DNA from: Pseudomonadota bacterium
GTDB lineage: Bacteria > Myxococcota_A > Polyangia > GCA-2747355
Direction of reading: 5' to 3'
Length of the DNA: 64,000 bases
Assembly (NCBI GenBank): GCA_016702545.1
Contig: JADJDT010000015.1
Coordinates: 1 to 64,000, forward strand
The notes under the pieces were generated by a model. The model saw nothing but the letters and a program-made list of their open reading frames with translations, ran no database searches and had not been told where the DNA came from. The position numbers and the translations under genes were made by a program. Shown one piece after another: positions 45,719 to 54,608 of this stretch; within the stretch, counting starts at the first letter, position 1; every line of letters starts with the position of its first letter.

Positions 45719-45770
45719 GCTAATTATGGGGTTTGCGTTCGTCTCGGCGCCGGCCCCACCCTCGCGGGCC

Positions 45771-45840
45771 CCAACGGAGCGTGGCCAACGGAGCGTGGCC
45801 AACGGAGCGTGGCCAACGGAGCGTCGCCAACGGAGCGTGA
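45771..45840. repeat. Five 14-bp tandem repeats between divergent pgsA and transglycosylase genes
   Basis: CCAACGGAGCGTGG repeats five times head to tail with changes only in the last two units. It occupies most of the shared promoter region, ending three bases before the GTG of the transglycosylase gene. Confidence 0.88.
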
Positions 45841-45843
45841 ATC

Positions 45844-46614
45844 GTGACCCCTGGGCTGTACTCGACCACCGGCCTGAAGGCGATCCCTGGGCTGCCCGCG
45901 CCGCGTCGCCACCGCACGGCCCGCTGCGCAGCGCTGGCCCTGGCGCTAGCGCCGGCGTTGGCCCTGTGGTCGCCGGCACCCGCCGGGGCTGACATCTTCT
46001 CGTACACCAGCCGTGACGGCGTCATTCACTTCACCAACATCCCGCAGCCCGGTCGGCCCTGGCGCCGCATCATGCGCACCGGCCCGGGGAAGGCCGCCCA
46101 GGTGCACGCGCGCCGCAGCACGCGCCCCCTGCCACCCGACCGGTCCCGACGCTACGAACAGGACATACAACAGGCTGCGGCGCTCTACCAGATCCCACCG
46201 CCCTTGATTCACGCGGTGATCGGCGTCGAGTCCGACTACGACCCGCGGGCGACGTCGCGCGCGGGAGCCCAGGGCCTGATGCAGTTGATGCCGGCAACGG
46301 CCCGCGGCATGGGCGTCATCGATGTCTTCGACCCGCGAGAGAATATCTTCGGCGGCGTCCGCTACCTGCGGGCCCTCGCCAATCAGTTCGCCGGCAGCCT
46401 GGTGAAGACGATCGCCGGCTATCACGCCGGCCCGGGCGCCGTGCTGCGCTACGGCGGCCTGCCCCCCTACGCGACCACGCTTCAGTACGTGCGGATGGTG
46501 CTGCACCGCTACCGCCACCAACGGCAGCGCGCGCTGGCCACGGCGCTGCTGGGCGCCCCTGCGGCCGCCCCAGACCCCGCTGGACCGCGATCAAAAGCAC
46601 TGGCAAGGAGGTAG
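45844..46614 (+). CDS. Lytic transglycosylase (Slt/MltE-like) with DUF4124 N-terminus
   Basis: This 256-residue protein has a signal-type helix (CAALALALAPALALWSPAPA). A DUF4124-like segment (ADIFSYTSRDGVIHFTNIPQ) is common on peptidoglycan-active exported proteins. The SLT domain has the catalytic Glu in VIGVESDYDPRATSRAGAQG, followed by LMQLMPATARGMGV, NIFGGVRYLRALANQF and the AGYHAGPGAV motif. It should cleave peptidoglycan glycan strands to anhydro-muropeptides. GTG 45844 is the listed start; a later start would still keep the signal helix. Confidence 0.9.
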   Translation: MTPGLYSTTGLKAIPGLPAPRRHRTARCAALALALAPALALWSPAPAGADIFSYTSRDGVIHFTNIPQPGRPWRRIMRTGPGKAAQVHARRSTRPLPPDRSRRYEQDIQQAAALYQIPPPLIHAVIGVESDYDPRATSRAGAQGLMQLMPATARGMGVIDVFDPRENIFGGVRYLRALANQFAGSLVKTIAGYHAGPGAVLRYGGLPPYATTLQYVRMVLHRYRHQRQRALATALLGAPAAAPDPAGPRSKALARR

Positions 46615-46638
46615 TTCTCCTCTCGCGCCCGTCCGGGT

Positions 46639-46644
46639 TATAAT
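46639..46644 (+). promoter_or_regulatory. TATAAT, candidate -10 box for cdnL
   Basis: A consensus TATAAT stands alone in very GC-rich sequence, 174 bases before the cdnL start. No good -35 is seen upstream at 16-18 bases. A long leader would result. Confidence 0.4.
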
Positions 46645-46817
46645 GCCGCGGCTCGGGTTGGTGTGGGACTAGGCCCTACCTGTGATGCGGCCAGCAGATC
46701 CAGGATTGTGCCCGGCGGCGTTCGCCGCCGCGGTCGCTGGGGTCGCCGCGGTGGTAACGCGTGGAGCCGACCGGACCGGCTGTCGCCGTTCAGGCCAGGC
46801 GCGCGAGGAGACAGTGC

Positions 46818-47306
<489 letters not shown>

Positions 47307-47373
47307 GGCGCAGACCGGCGCGCCGAGCGGCTGAGCTTGACAGTGACCCACCAGATCGTTAGCGTCGCGCCCC

Positions 47374-47868
47374 ATGCAAATTGAAGTTCGCGGCGGTGAC
47401 ATCCTCGACTTCGACGTGGATGGTCTGGTCATACCGACCAACTCGCTAGGCACGATGGTCGAGGGTATCGCGGCCCGGGCGCGGGAGCGCCTGGGTGCGG
47501 CCTGCGAGGAAGCCGTGACGCTGCATGCCCCGATCGCGGTCGGTGCGGCCCTGGTCACCGGCGCCGGGGCCCTGCGCGCCCGGAGCCTGATTCACGCGCC
47601 GCTGGTCGAGGTCCCCGGCACGCGGGTCAGCGTGGAGAGCATCCGCCGCGCCACGCGCGCCAGCCTGCTGGCCGCGACCGCGCACGCGCTCGAGCGGATC
47701 GCCATTCCGGGGATGGGATATGGCGACCTCGGGGTCTCGGAGGAGGAGGCCTCGCGCGCGATCATCGACGAGGTGCGCGCGTACAAGAGTGCGCACCCCG
47801 TGGCCGTGATCCTCGTCGACGAGGACGAGGTGATGTGCCAGGCCTTCAGCGCGCAGGTTCCGCCGTGA
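47374..47868 (+). CDS. Macro-domain (ADP-ribose-binding) protein
   Basis: This 164-residue protein has the macro-domain pattern: IEVRGGDILDFDVDGLVIPT, N in PTNSLGTMVEGIAARARERL, LIHAPLVEVPGTRVSVESIR, IPGMGYGDLGVSEEEASRAI. Such proteins bind or hydrolyse ADP-ribose derivatives. The usual NAAN loop is replaced by IPTNSLGTM, so substrate preference is uncertain. It lies between cdnL and nuoA with its own ATG after a 67-base gap. No partner ADP-ribosyltransferase is adjacent. Confidence 0.78.
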   Translation: MQIEVRGGDILDFDVDGLVIPTNSLGTMVEGIAARARERLGAACEEAVTLHAPIAVGAALVTGAGALRARSLIHAPLVEVPGTRVSVESIRRATRASLLAATAHALERIAIPGMGYGDLGVSEEEASRAIIDEVRAYKSAHPVAVILVDEDEVMCQAFSAQVPP

Positions 47869-48010
47869 TCGACCCGCTCCATCACAGCCTCGACGGGAGC
47901 CTCCGCCAGGGTGGTCTGTCAGGCACCGGTCGGGCCCGCGCTGCGCGGGGCGATCGCAGCCTCGCGGCTGCGCCCGCGCCGCTCGCGACCTGCGCCGCAC
48001 GGGCCCCCCG

Positions 48011-48415
48011 ATGAGCCTCACGAGTTACCTGCCGATCGCCGTGTTGTTGGTGATCGCGCTCGGCATGGCCGCGGCGCTGACGCTGCTCGCCCGCCTGCTC
48101 GGCCCCAGCCGCCCCACCGCCGAGAAGCTGCTGCCCTATGAAAGCGGGCTGGACCCCGAGCGCACGCCCCAGCTTCGCTTCGGCGTGCAGTTCTACCGCG
48201 TGGCCCTGCTCTTCCTCGTGTTTGACATCGAGGCCGCGTTCTTCTACCCCTGGGCCGTGCTCTACCGCGAGCTCAGCTGCAGCGGCGAGGTGTTCCAGGG
48301 CGTCTGCCAGGGCCAGAGCACGCCCTTCGGCCTGCTGTTGATGCTGGTCTTTCTCGCCGTGCTGGTGCTCGCCCTGGCCTACGTCTGGCGCAAGAAGGCC
48401 CTCGAATGGGACTAG
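48011..48415 (+). CDS. nuoA: NADH-quinone oxidoreductase subunit A
   Basis: Membrane subunit of respiratory complex I. Three transmembrane helices are visible, with the family signature YESGLDPERTPQLRFGVQFY and LLFLVFDIEAAFFYPWAVLY between them. It opens the operon nuoA-B-C-D-G-H-I and overlaps nuoB by ten bases. The length of 134 residues is normal. ATG 48011 follows a GC-rich stretch without a strong ribosome site. Confidence 0.95.
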   Translation: MSLTSYLPIAVLLVIALGMAAALTLLARLLGPSRPTAEKLLPYESGLDPERTPQLRFGVQFYRVALLFLVFDIEAAFFYPWAVLYRELSCSGEVFQGVCQGQSTPFGLLLMLVFLAVLVLALAYVWRKKALEWD

Positions 48416-48921
48416 AGTTCACCACCGGACGCTTGGCCGATGCCATCAACTGGGCGCGCAAGTACTCGCTCTTCCAGTACCCCTTCGTCACCGCCTGCTG
48501 CGGCATGGAGTTCATGGCGCTGTGGGGGCCGCGCTTCGACGTAGCGCGCTTCGGCGCCGAGTTCCCTCGCTTCTCCCCCCGCCAAGCCGACCTGCTGATG
48601 GTCGTCGGCACGGTGACCGAGCGGCAAGCGCCAGTGCTCAAGCGCATCTACGAGCAGATCTGCGAGCCGAAGTGGGTCGTCTCCTTCGGGGTCTGCGCCT
48701 CGAGCGGAGGCTTCTACCAGAACTACTCGACGGTGCCGGGGATCGACCACGTGATCCCCGTCGACGTGTACATTCCCGGTTGTCCGCCGCAGCCCGAGCA
48801 GGTGCTCGATGCGCTGATCATGCTGCAGCAGAGGATTCAAGACGGGCGGGGCTGGTCACAGCGCCAGCAGCAGCTCGAGCCGTCGCCGCGGGACCCGCAC
48901 ACGCGGCCGCCCCAGCCGTGA
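48406..48921 (+). CDS. nuoB: NADH-quinone oxidoreductase subunit B
   Basis: Carries the terminal [4Fe-4S] cluster N2 near the quinone site. Ligand cysteines are in FVTACCGMEFMALWGPRFD, VSFGVCASSGGFYQNY and DVYIPGCPPQPEQVLDALIM. RFGAEFPRFSPRQADLLMVV is the conserved core. The tail after QQRIQDGRG is Gln/Pro-rich low complexity and longer than usual. It overlaps nuoA. Confidence 0.95.
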   Translation: MGLEFTTGRLADAINWARKYSLFQYPFVTACCGMEFMALWGPRFDVARFGAEFPRFSPRQADLLMVVGTVTERQAPVLKRIYEQICEPKWVVSFGVCASSGGFYQNYSTVPGIDHVIPVDVYIPGCPPQPEQVLDALIMLQQRIQDGRGWSQRQQQLEPSPRDPHTRPPQP

Positions 48922-48988
48922 AGGCGGTGTCCGGCGAGGACCCCTCCGCGCCGCTCGGACCGTCAACCGCACCAGCCAGGAGCGAATC

Positions 48989-49528
48989 GTGAGTCTGGAC
49001 GTCTTGAAGCAATTGGCGGAGCAGTTCGGTCGCGCGCTCTTGCGTACGCACAGCGAGCGCGGCGACGACACCGCCGTGATCGAAGCCGCGGCCATCCGCG
49101 CGGTCTGCCTCTGGCTCCGCGATACGCCCGAGCTGGCGTTCGACATGCTCACCGATCTCACGGCCGTCGACTACCTCGAGCAGGGGCGCCGGCCGCGCTT
49201 CGAGGTCGTCTACCACCTCTATTCGCTGCCACGGCGCCATCGCGTGCGCTTGAAGGTCGGCGTCGACGACCCCGCCGCCGAGGTCGACACCGTCTCGGAC
49301 CTGTGGCGCAACGGCAACTGGCTCGAACGCGAGGTCTGGGATCTCTACGGCATCAAGTTCCGCAATCACCCGGATATGCGTCGCATCCTGCTCTACGAGG
49401 CCTTCGAGGGGCATCCGCTGCGCAAGGACTACGTCAAGGATCGCCGTCAGCCCCTGGTGCGACGGCCCGCCGGCGAGATTGCGGCAGCACTCGGTCAACG
49501 CCCCGCCGCTCGTCGCAGCTTGATTTAA
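48989..49528 (+). CDS. nuoC: NADH-quinone oxidoreductase subunit C
   Basis: Hydrophilic 30-kDa-type subunit. Family motifs are MLTDLTAVDYLEQG, RFEVVYHLYSLPRRHRVRLK and NWLEREVWDLYGIKFRNHPD, followed by MRRILLYEAFEGHPLRKDY. GTG 48989 has AGGAGCG upstream. 179 residues. It is separate from nuoD, not fused as in some bacteria; the gap to nuoD is 25 bases. Confidence 0.95.
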   Translation: MSLDVLKQLAEQFGRALLRTHSERGDDTAVIEAAAIRAVCLWLRDTPELAFDMLTDLTAVDYLEQGRRPRFEVVYHLYSLPRRHRVRLKVGVDDPAAEVDTVSDLWRNGNWLEREVWDLYGIKFRNHPDMRRILLYEAFEGHPLRKDYVKDRRQPLVRRPAGEIAAALGQRPAARRSLI

Positions 49529-49553
49529 CCCGCCAACGGCGCGGAGGCTCGCC

Positions 49554-50831
49554 ATGCGTGACGCCAAGTTCGCTCGTCCGCTGCCGCCGGACGCTGACGC
49601 GCCCCTGCCGGGACGGCCGGCGCTGCTGGGCCACGGGCAACAGCGCAACGACGGCCAGGAGCTGCCGACCGAAGAGATGGTGCTCAACATGGGGCCGTCG
49701 CATCCGGCGATGCACGGCACGGTGCACCTGCGCCTCGTGCTCGACGGCGAGAAGATCACCTCAGCCGGGGTCTCGGTCGGTTATCTGCACCGCGGCTTCG
49801 AGAAGGAATGCGAAGCGCACACCTGGGCCGAGAACTTCCCCTACACCGACCGGCTCAACTACGTCTCGCCGATGCTCAACAACGTCGGCTACGCGCTGGC
49901 GGTGGAGAAGCTGCTGGGCGTCAGCGCCCCGGCGCGCGCGCAGTGGATTCGCATGATCGTCGGCGAGCTCGCCCGCCTCTCCGATCACCTGACCTACCTC
50001 GGCGCGCAGGTGATGGAGCTCGGCGCCTTCACGCCCTACTTCTACGTGATCAAGGCCCGCGAGTGGGTTTGGGATCTGCTCGAGCTCGTCTCCGGCGCCC
50101 GCCTCACGCATGCCTACGTGCGCATCGGCGGCGTCGCGGCCGACCTGCCCCCGGACTTCGCGGCCCGTACGCGCGAGACCCTCGAGCGCCTGAGCGCCGT
50201 GGTCGAGGAGTTCGACCGGCTGATCACCCGCAACCGCATCTTCATGGATCGCATGCAGGGCGTCGCCGTGATCAGCGCCGATGACGCCATCAGCCACGGC
50301 TGGACCGGACCCTGCTTGCGCGGCAGCGGCGTCGAGTACGACGTGCGCAAGGCGCATCCCTATCTGTTCTACGATCGCGTCGCCTTCGAGATCCCGATTG
50401 GCGCCAACGGCGACAACATGGACCGCTATCTGATCCGCATCGAGGAGACCCGCCAGTCGTGCGCGATCATCCGCCAGTGCCTGCAGCAGATCGAGCCCGG
50501 CGCGATCCAGCTCACCGATCCCCGTATCAGCCTGCCGACCAAGGCGCAGGCCTACAACACGATCGAAGGGCTGATTAACCACTTCAAGTTGGTGGTCGAC
50601 GGGATCGAGGTGCCCGCGGGCGAGGTCTACTCCTACACCGAGGCCGGCAACGGGGAGCTCGGCTTCTACCTGGTCGCCGACGGCAGCGGCCGTCCGGTCA
50701 AGTGCCGCTGTCGTCCGCCCTGCTTCATGCAGATGACGGCGCTCGGGCACCTGCTCCGCGGCCTGAACATCGCCGACATCATCCCGACCTTCGATACGCT
50801 GAACATGATCGGTGGTGAATGTGACCGCTAA
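49554..50831 (+). CDS. nuoD: NADH-quinone oxidoreductase subunit D
   Basis: 49-kDa-type subunit forming the quinone chamber with NuoB. Motifs are MVLNMGPSHPAMHGTVHLRL, VGYLHRGFEKECEAHTWAEN, RLSDHLTYLGAQVMELGAFT and CLRGSGVEYDVRKAHPYLFY. The C-terminus is HLLRGLNIADIIPTFDTLNM. 425 residues, normal apart from a short Pro-rich leader. Its 3' end overlaps the start of nuoG, where many operons carry nuoE and nuoF. Confidence 0.95.
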   Translation: MRDAKFARPLPPDADAPLPGRPALLGHGQQRNDGQELPTEEMVLNMGPSHPAMHGTVHLRLVLDGEKITSAGVSVGYLHRGFEKECEAHTWAENFPYTDRLNYVSPMLNNVGYALAVEKLLGVSAPARAQWIRMIVGELARLSDHLTYLGAQVMELGAFTPYFYVIKAREWVWDLLELVSGARLTHAYVRIGGVAADLPPDFAARTRETLERLSAVVEEFDRLITRNRIFMDRMQGVAVISADDAISHGWTGPCLRGSGVEYDVRKAHPYLFYDRVAFEIPIGANGDNMDRYLIRIEETRQSCAIIRQCLQQIEPGAIQLTDPRISLPTKAQAYNTIEGLINHFKLVVDGIEVPAGEVYSYTEAGNGELGFYLVADGSGRPVKCRCRPPCFMQMTALGHLLRGLNIADIIPTFDTLNMIGGECDR

Positions 50832-52446
50832 CAAGCCGCAGACCGCCGCTGCCACCACCGCGCGTGGCACCGGCGAGGTGGTCGAGTTCCAGCTCGACGG
50901 GCGCACCGTCCGCGCGCTCAAGGGTCAGAACCTGGTCGATGCGCTGCTCGAGGCCGGCGAGCCGATCAGCGCCTTCTGCTACCACCCGGGGCTGAGCGTG
51001 GCCGCGCAGTGCCGGCAGTGCCTGGTCGGCATCGGCGACGGCTACCGGCTGGTGCCCGCCTGCCAGTGCACGGTGCAGCACGGCCTGAGCGTGCGCTCAC
51101 AGACCGACCAGGTGCGCGACGCGCGCCGCGCGATGCTCGAGCTCACGCTGCTCAACCACCCTGTCGACTGCGTGATCTGCGACAAGGCCGGCGAGTGCGC
51201 CCTGCAACGCCACTACATGGACTGGGACGCGCGCCCCGCCGCGATCAATCACGAGAAGGTGCATAAGCCCAAGCGCGTCGATCTCGGGCCGAACGTCGTG
51301 CTGGATGCGGAGCGCTGTATTCTCTGCAGCCGCTGCGTCCGCTTCTGCACCGAGGTCGCGCAACAGCAGCAGCTGACGATGGCGCAGCGTGGCGATCACA
51401 CCGTGCTGACCACCGCGCCCGGCCAGCAGCTCGATAACCCCTATGCGCTCAACACGGTCGACATCTGCCCCGTGGGCGCGCTGACCGACAAGGACTTTCG
51501 CTTCCGCAGCCGCGTCTGGGAGCTGTGGTCGACGCTCAGCGTGTGCAACGGCTGCGCCGCGGGCTGTGCCACCGAGATCCATCACAAGGGGCACGAAATC
51601 TACCGGCTCGTGCCGCCCAAGCGCTGGGACATGAACCTGAGCTGGATGTGCGACGAGGGCCGACGGAGCTACAAAGCGGTCGGCACCGAGCGCCTGACCG
51701 AGGCCGTGGTGGACGGCCACCCGGCGACACCCGAGCAGGGCTGCGCTCGCGCCGCGACCGCCCTGGCGCTGCTGGCGCGCCGCGATCCGACGAGCCTCGC
51801 CGTGGTGCTCGGGGCGGATGCGACCAACGAGGACAACTTCATGGCCGCCCAGCTGGCGCGCCACTGGGTCGGCGCGCGCGTCTTCGTCGCCGACCGCGCC
51901 GACGACGGCCGCGGCGATACGATTCTGCGCCGCGACGATCCCAACCCCAACCGCGCCGGTGCGCAAGCGCTGACGGCCGACCAGGACGCCACGACCACCA
52001 GTCGCGAGGCCCTGCTCGCGGCGCTCGGTGCGGGGGCGATCAAGGGACTCTATGTGGTCGGCAACGCCAGCGAGCTCGCCGCCCCGATCGCGGCGGCGTT
52101 GGCCGCGACCGAGTTCGTGCTGGTGCAGGCCACCCACGCCTCGGCCCTGACGCGGGCGGCACAGGTGGTGTTGCCAGCGGCCGCCTGGCCCGAGGTCGAC
52201 GGCACGATCACCAACGAGCGGCGCGAGGTCGGACGGCTGCGGGCGGCCTTCGAGCCGCCCGGGCAAGCGCGCGCGCACTGGGCCTGGATCGCCGAGATCG
52301 GCGCGGCCCTCGGCCAGCCGCGGCAGTGCGCGTCGGCCAAGGATGTCTTCGAGCAGCTCCGCGACCAGGTGCCGCTCTTCCGCCGCGCGAGCTGGGGCGA
52401 GGAACGACCGACGGTACGCCTGCGCTGGGCCTGCCGCCGCGGCTAG
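50812..52446 (+). CDS. nuoG: NADH-quinone oxidoreductase subunit G
   Basis: This 544-residue iron-sulfur subunit has [2Fe-2S] ligands in ISAFCYHPGLSVAAQCRQCL and LVPACQCTV. N3-type cluster ligands are in HPVDCVICDKAGECALQRHY, [4Fe-4S] ligands in CILCSRCVRFC and DICPVGALTDKDF, and a molybdopterin-type CNGCAAGC cluster motif in the next segment. The C-terminal molybdopterin-like domain is short compared with NuoG of E. coli. Several GTG starts are close together (50812, 50815, 50821), all overlapping nuoD. It receives electrons normally from NuoE/F, which are not in this operon. Confidence 0.93.
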   Translation: MVNVTANKPQTAAATTARGTGEVVEFQLDGRTVRALKGQNLVDALLEAGEPISAFCYHPGLSVAAQCRQCLVGIGDGYRLVPACQCTVQHGLSVRSQTDQVRDARRAMLELTLLNHPVDCVICDKAGECALQRHYMDWDARPAAINHEKVHKPKRVDLGPNVVLDAERCILCSRCVRFCTEVAQQQQLTMAQRGDHTVLTTAPGQQLDNPYALNTVDICPVGALTDKDFRFRSRVWELWSTLSVCNGCAAGCATEIHHKGHEIYRLVPPKRWDMNLSWMCDEGRRSYKAVGTERLTEAVVDGHPATPEQGCARAATALALLARRDPTSLAVVLGADATNEDNFMAAQLARHWVGARVFVADRADDGRGDTILRRDDPNPNRAGAQALTADQDATTTSREALLAALGAGAIKGLYVVGNASELAAPIAAALAATEFVLVQATHASALTRAAQVVLPAAAWPEVDGTITNERREVGRLRAAFEPPGQARAHWAWIAEIGAALGQPRQCASAKDVFEQLRDQVPLFRRASWGEERPTVRLRWACRRG

Positions 52447-52485
52447 CGACCCGGCTAGGGCCGTCAGCAAAGAGAGAGAACTGTC

Positions 52486-53592
52486 ATGCTCGCGATCCTC
52501 GGTTGGTCCCTGCTCAAGATCGTGGTGATGCTCGGCTTCGCCGTCGGGCTCTCGGCCGTGCTGACCTGGATGGAGCGCCGCCAGAGCGCGATGATGCAGG
52601 ACCGGATCGGTCCGGTGCGGGCGAACATCGGCAAGCTGCGGCTCAAGGGCCTGCTCCATCCGCTGGCCGATGCGCTCAAGCTGCTGTTCAAGGAGGACTT
52701 CATCCCGCCGCGGGCGCGCAAGGGCATCTTCGTGCTCGCGCCCTTGCTGGCGCTGATTCCGGTCTTGTTGGTCTTCGCCGTCATCCCCTTCGGCCCACCG
52801 CTCTGCCTCGACGCCTGGCGCACGGTGGGCCCCGATCTCGCGGCCTGTCGTCCCGAGCCGCTGCAGATCGCGCACATCGACATCGGGCTGCTCTTCATCT
52901 TCGCCGTCGCCTCGCTCGGCGCCTACGGCGCGGTGCTGGCCGGCTGGTCGTCTTTCAATAACTTCGGCCTGCTCGGCGGTCTGCGCGCCGCCGCGCAGAT
53001 GCTGTCCTACGAGATCACGATGGGCCTGGCGGTGGTCGGCGCGCTGCTGGTCTACGGCACGCTGGAGCCGATGGAGTTGGTGCAGGCCCAGGCCACCCTT
53101 TGGGACTGGGGCATCGTGCGCCAGCCGCTGGGCTTCGTGCTCTTCCTCTGCGCCGCGATCGCCGAGACCAAGCGGGCACCCTTCGACATCCCCGAGGGGG
53201 AGTCCGAGATCGTCGGCTACTTCGTCGAGTACTCGGGCACGCGCTTCATGATGTTCTACCTCGCCGAGTTCCTCGAGATCGTCTTCGTCGGCTGCCTGGT
53301 GGCGACGATCTTCTTGGGCGGCTGGCAGGCGCCGGGGCTCGCCGACGACGGCCTGCGGCTCTTCGGCCACTACCTGCCGCTGTCGCACGGGGTCGTGGTC
53401 CTGGCGCGCGTACTGACCTTTTTCCTCAAGGTCTTCCTGCTGTGCTTTCTCCAGCTCGCGATCCGCTGGACGCTGCCGCGCATGCGCTTCGATCAGCTGA
53501 TGCGCCTGGGCTGGAAGACGCTGCTGCCGGCGTCGCTCTTCAACGTCGTCGTCACCGCGGGCGTGCTGCTCGCGGCGCAGGCCGCGAGGTAG
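52486..53592 (+). CDS. nuoH: NADH-quinone oxidoreductase subunit H
   Basis: ND1-type membrane subunit of 368 residues that closes the quinone chamber. Conserved segments are MERRQSAMMQDRIGPVRANI, GLLHPLADALKLLFKEDFIP, ETKRAPFDIPEGESEIVGYF, VEYSGTRFMMFYLAEF and RWTLPRMRFDQLMRLGWKTL. About eight transmembrane helices are seen. Start ATG 52486 follows AGAGAGAGAA. The frame is intact. Confidence 0.95.
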   Translation: MLAILGWSLLKIVVMLGFAVGLSAVLTWMERRQSAMMQDRIGPVRANIGKLRLKGLLHPLADALKLLFKEDFIPPRARKGIFVLAPLLALIPVLLVFAVIPFGPPLCLDAWRTVGPDLAACRPEPLQIAHIDIGLLFIFAVASLGAYGAVLAGWSSFNNFGLLGGLRAAAQMLSYEITMGLAVVGALLVYGTLEPMELVQAQATLWDWGIVRQPLGFVLFLCAAIAETKRAPFDIPEGESEIVGYFVEYSGTRFMMFYLAEFLEIVFVGCLVATIFLGGWQAPGLADDGLRLFGHYLPLSHGVVVLARVLTFFLKVFLLCFLQLAIRWTLPRMRFDQLMRLGWKTLLPASLFNVVVTAGVLLAAQAAR

Positions 53593-53595
53593 TCG

Positions 53596-54282
53596 ATGGC
53601 CAAGATCGTCACCATCAAGCGCACCTTCTGGGATCAGCTCTATCTGCCGGGGGTGGTCCGCGGGCTCGGCATCACGCTACGCCACTTCTTCGTCAACACC
53701 TTCGGCAGCAAGGAGATCGAGACGCTGCGCTACGGCGAGTGGGATCGGCCGGACCCGCCGCCCAGCAGCGATCCCGACGCCTGGCGGGGCAAGCAGAAGC
53801 AGCGCCTCCGACCCGAGCGCTTCCGCGGGCGCCACCGGCTGATGAAGCGCGATGACGGCTCGGTGCGCTGCACCGCGTGCATGATGTGCGCGACGATCTG
53901 CCCGGCCAACTGTATCCACATCGAGGCGGGAGAGCGCGAGAGCCCGACCAGCCGCAGCGTGGAGAAGTTCCCGCTGCGCTTCGAGATCGACGAGCTGGTC
54001 TGCGTGGTCTGTGGGCTCTGCGTCGAGGCCTGCCCCTGCGACGCGCTGCGGATGGACACGCAGGAGCACCTGCCGCCGGTCGAGCACCGCCGCGACGCCG
54101 TGCTGGACCGCGAGCAGCTCTTGTCGCGCGCAGGGGTCAGCATCGCGCGCGACGGCGGCGACGGCGAGGACTGGCGCGAGCGCTATGACGCGACGATTGG
54201 CGAGGCCCGCCAGATCTACCGGCCTGACAAGCAGGGCCATGACGACGCGACGATTGGGTATCGGCGCAAGCCCTCCAGCTAG
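53596..54282 (+). CDS. nuoI: NADH-quinone oxidoreductase subunit I
   Basis: Ferredoxin-like subunit with two [4Fe-4S] clusters (N6a, N6b): CTACMMCATICPANCIHIEA and CVVCGLCVEACPCDALRMD. The N-terminal amphipathic helix region (LYLPGVVRGLGITLRHFFVN) anchors it to the membrane arm. 228 residues with a C-terminal extension rich in charged residues. It lies three bases after nuoH and ends this part of the operon; nuoJ-N are not seen downstream and must lie elsewhere if present. Confidence 0.95.
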   Translation: MAKIVTIKRTFWDQLYLPGVVRGLGITLRHFFVNTFGSKEIETLRYGEWDRPDPPPSSDPDAWRGKQKQRLRPERFRGRHRLMKRDDGSVRCTACMMCATICPANCIHIEAGERESPTSRSVEKFPLRFEIDELVCVVCGLCVEACPCDALRMDTQEHLPPVEHRRDAVLDREQLLSRAGVSIARDGGDGEDWRERYDATIGEARQIYRPDKQGHDDATIGYRRKPSS

Positions 54283-54553
54283 CAGCTCCGGCCCTGGCAC
54301 GGCCTTTGCGCCGTTGACCCGGCTCAGCCTTTGGCCGAATACTGGCCGACAGGCTTACTGCGGAGGAGCGACAGGGGGACTACTTTTCTACTCCCTTGAC
54401 TATACCCTTGGGGCCTGCCCCTGCTCGTCGCGCGCAGACCCGCGACGTCGGGAAGCGCAGAGGCGAGTACCGCGGGCCCCGCCTGTGTTGATCAGGCTTT
54501 TGTTGATCAGGGTGTAGAAGGTCTCCCATCGATCTCTGCGGGGCCCTCTCTTC
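54283..54553. other. Intergenic segment after nuoI
   Basis: No gene is recognised. TGTTGATCAGG occurs twice near 54486 and 54502. A less GC-rich stretch lies at 54375-54415. Confidence 0.35.
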
Positions 54554-54583
54554 GCCCGCGCCGGTGAAACCACCGGCGCGGGC
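54554..54583. terminator. Strong hairpin, probable bidirectional terminator
   Basis: GCCCGCGCCGGTG and its exact complement form a 13-bp stem with an AAAC loop, followed on the plus strand by TTCTCGTTC. It lies between the nuo operon and the convergent Cys-rich lipoprotein gene, ending 25 bases from the latter's stop. Only a weak T-run follows, so intrinsic termination is likely but not certain. Confidence 0.65.
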
Positions 54584-54608
54584 TTCTCGTTCGCGACGGC
54601 GCGCGGGG

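Noticed and set aside
51097..53388. Long minus-strand open frame opposite nuoG and nuoH
   Set aside because: It lies antisense to clear complex I genes and shows no family features.
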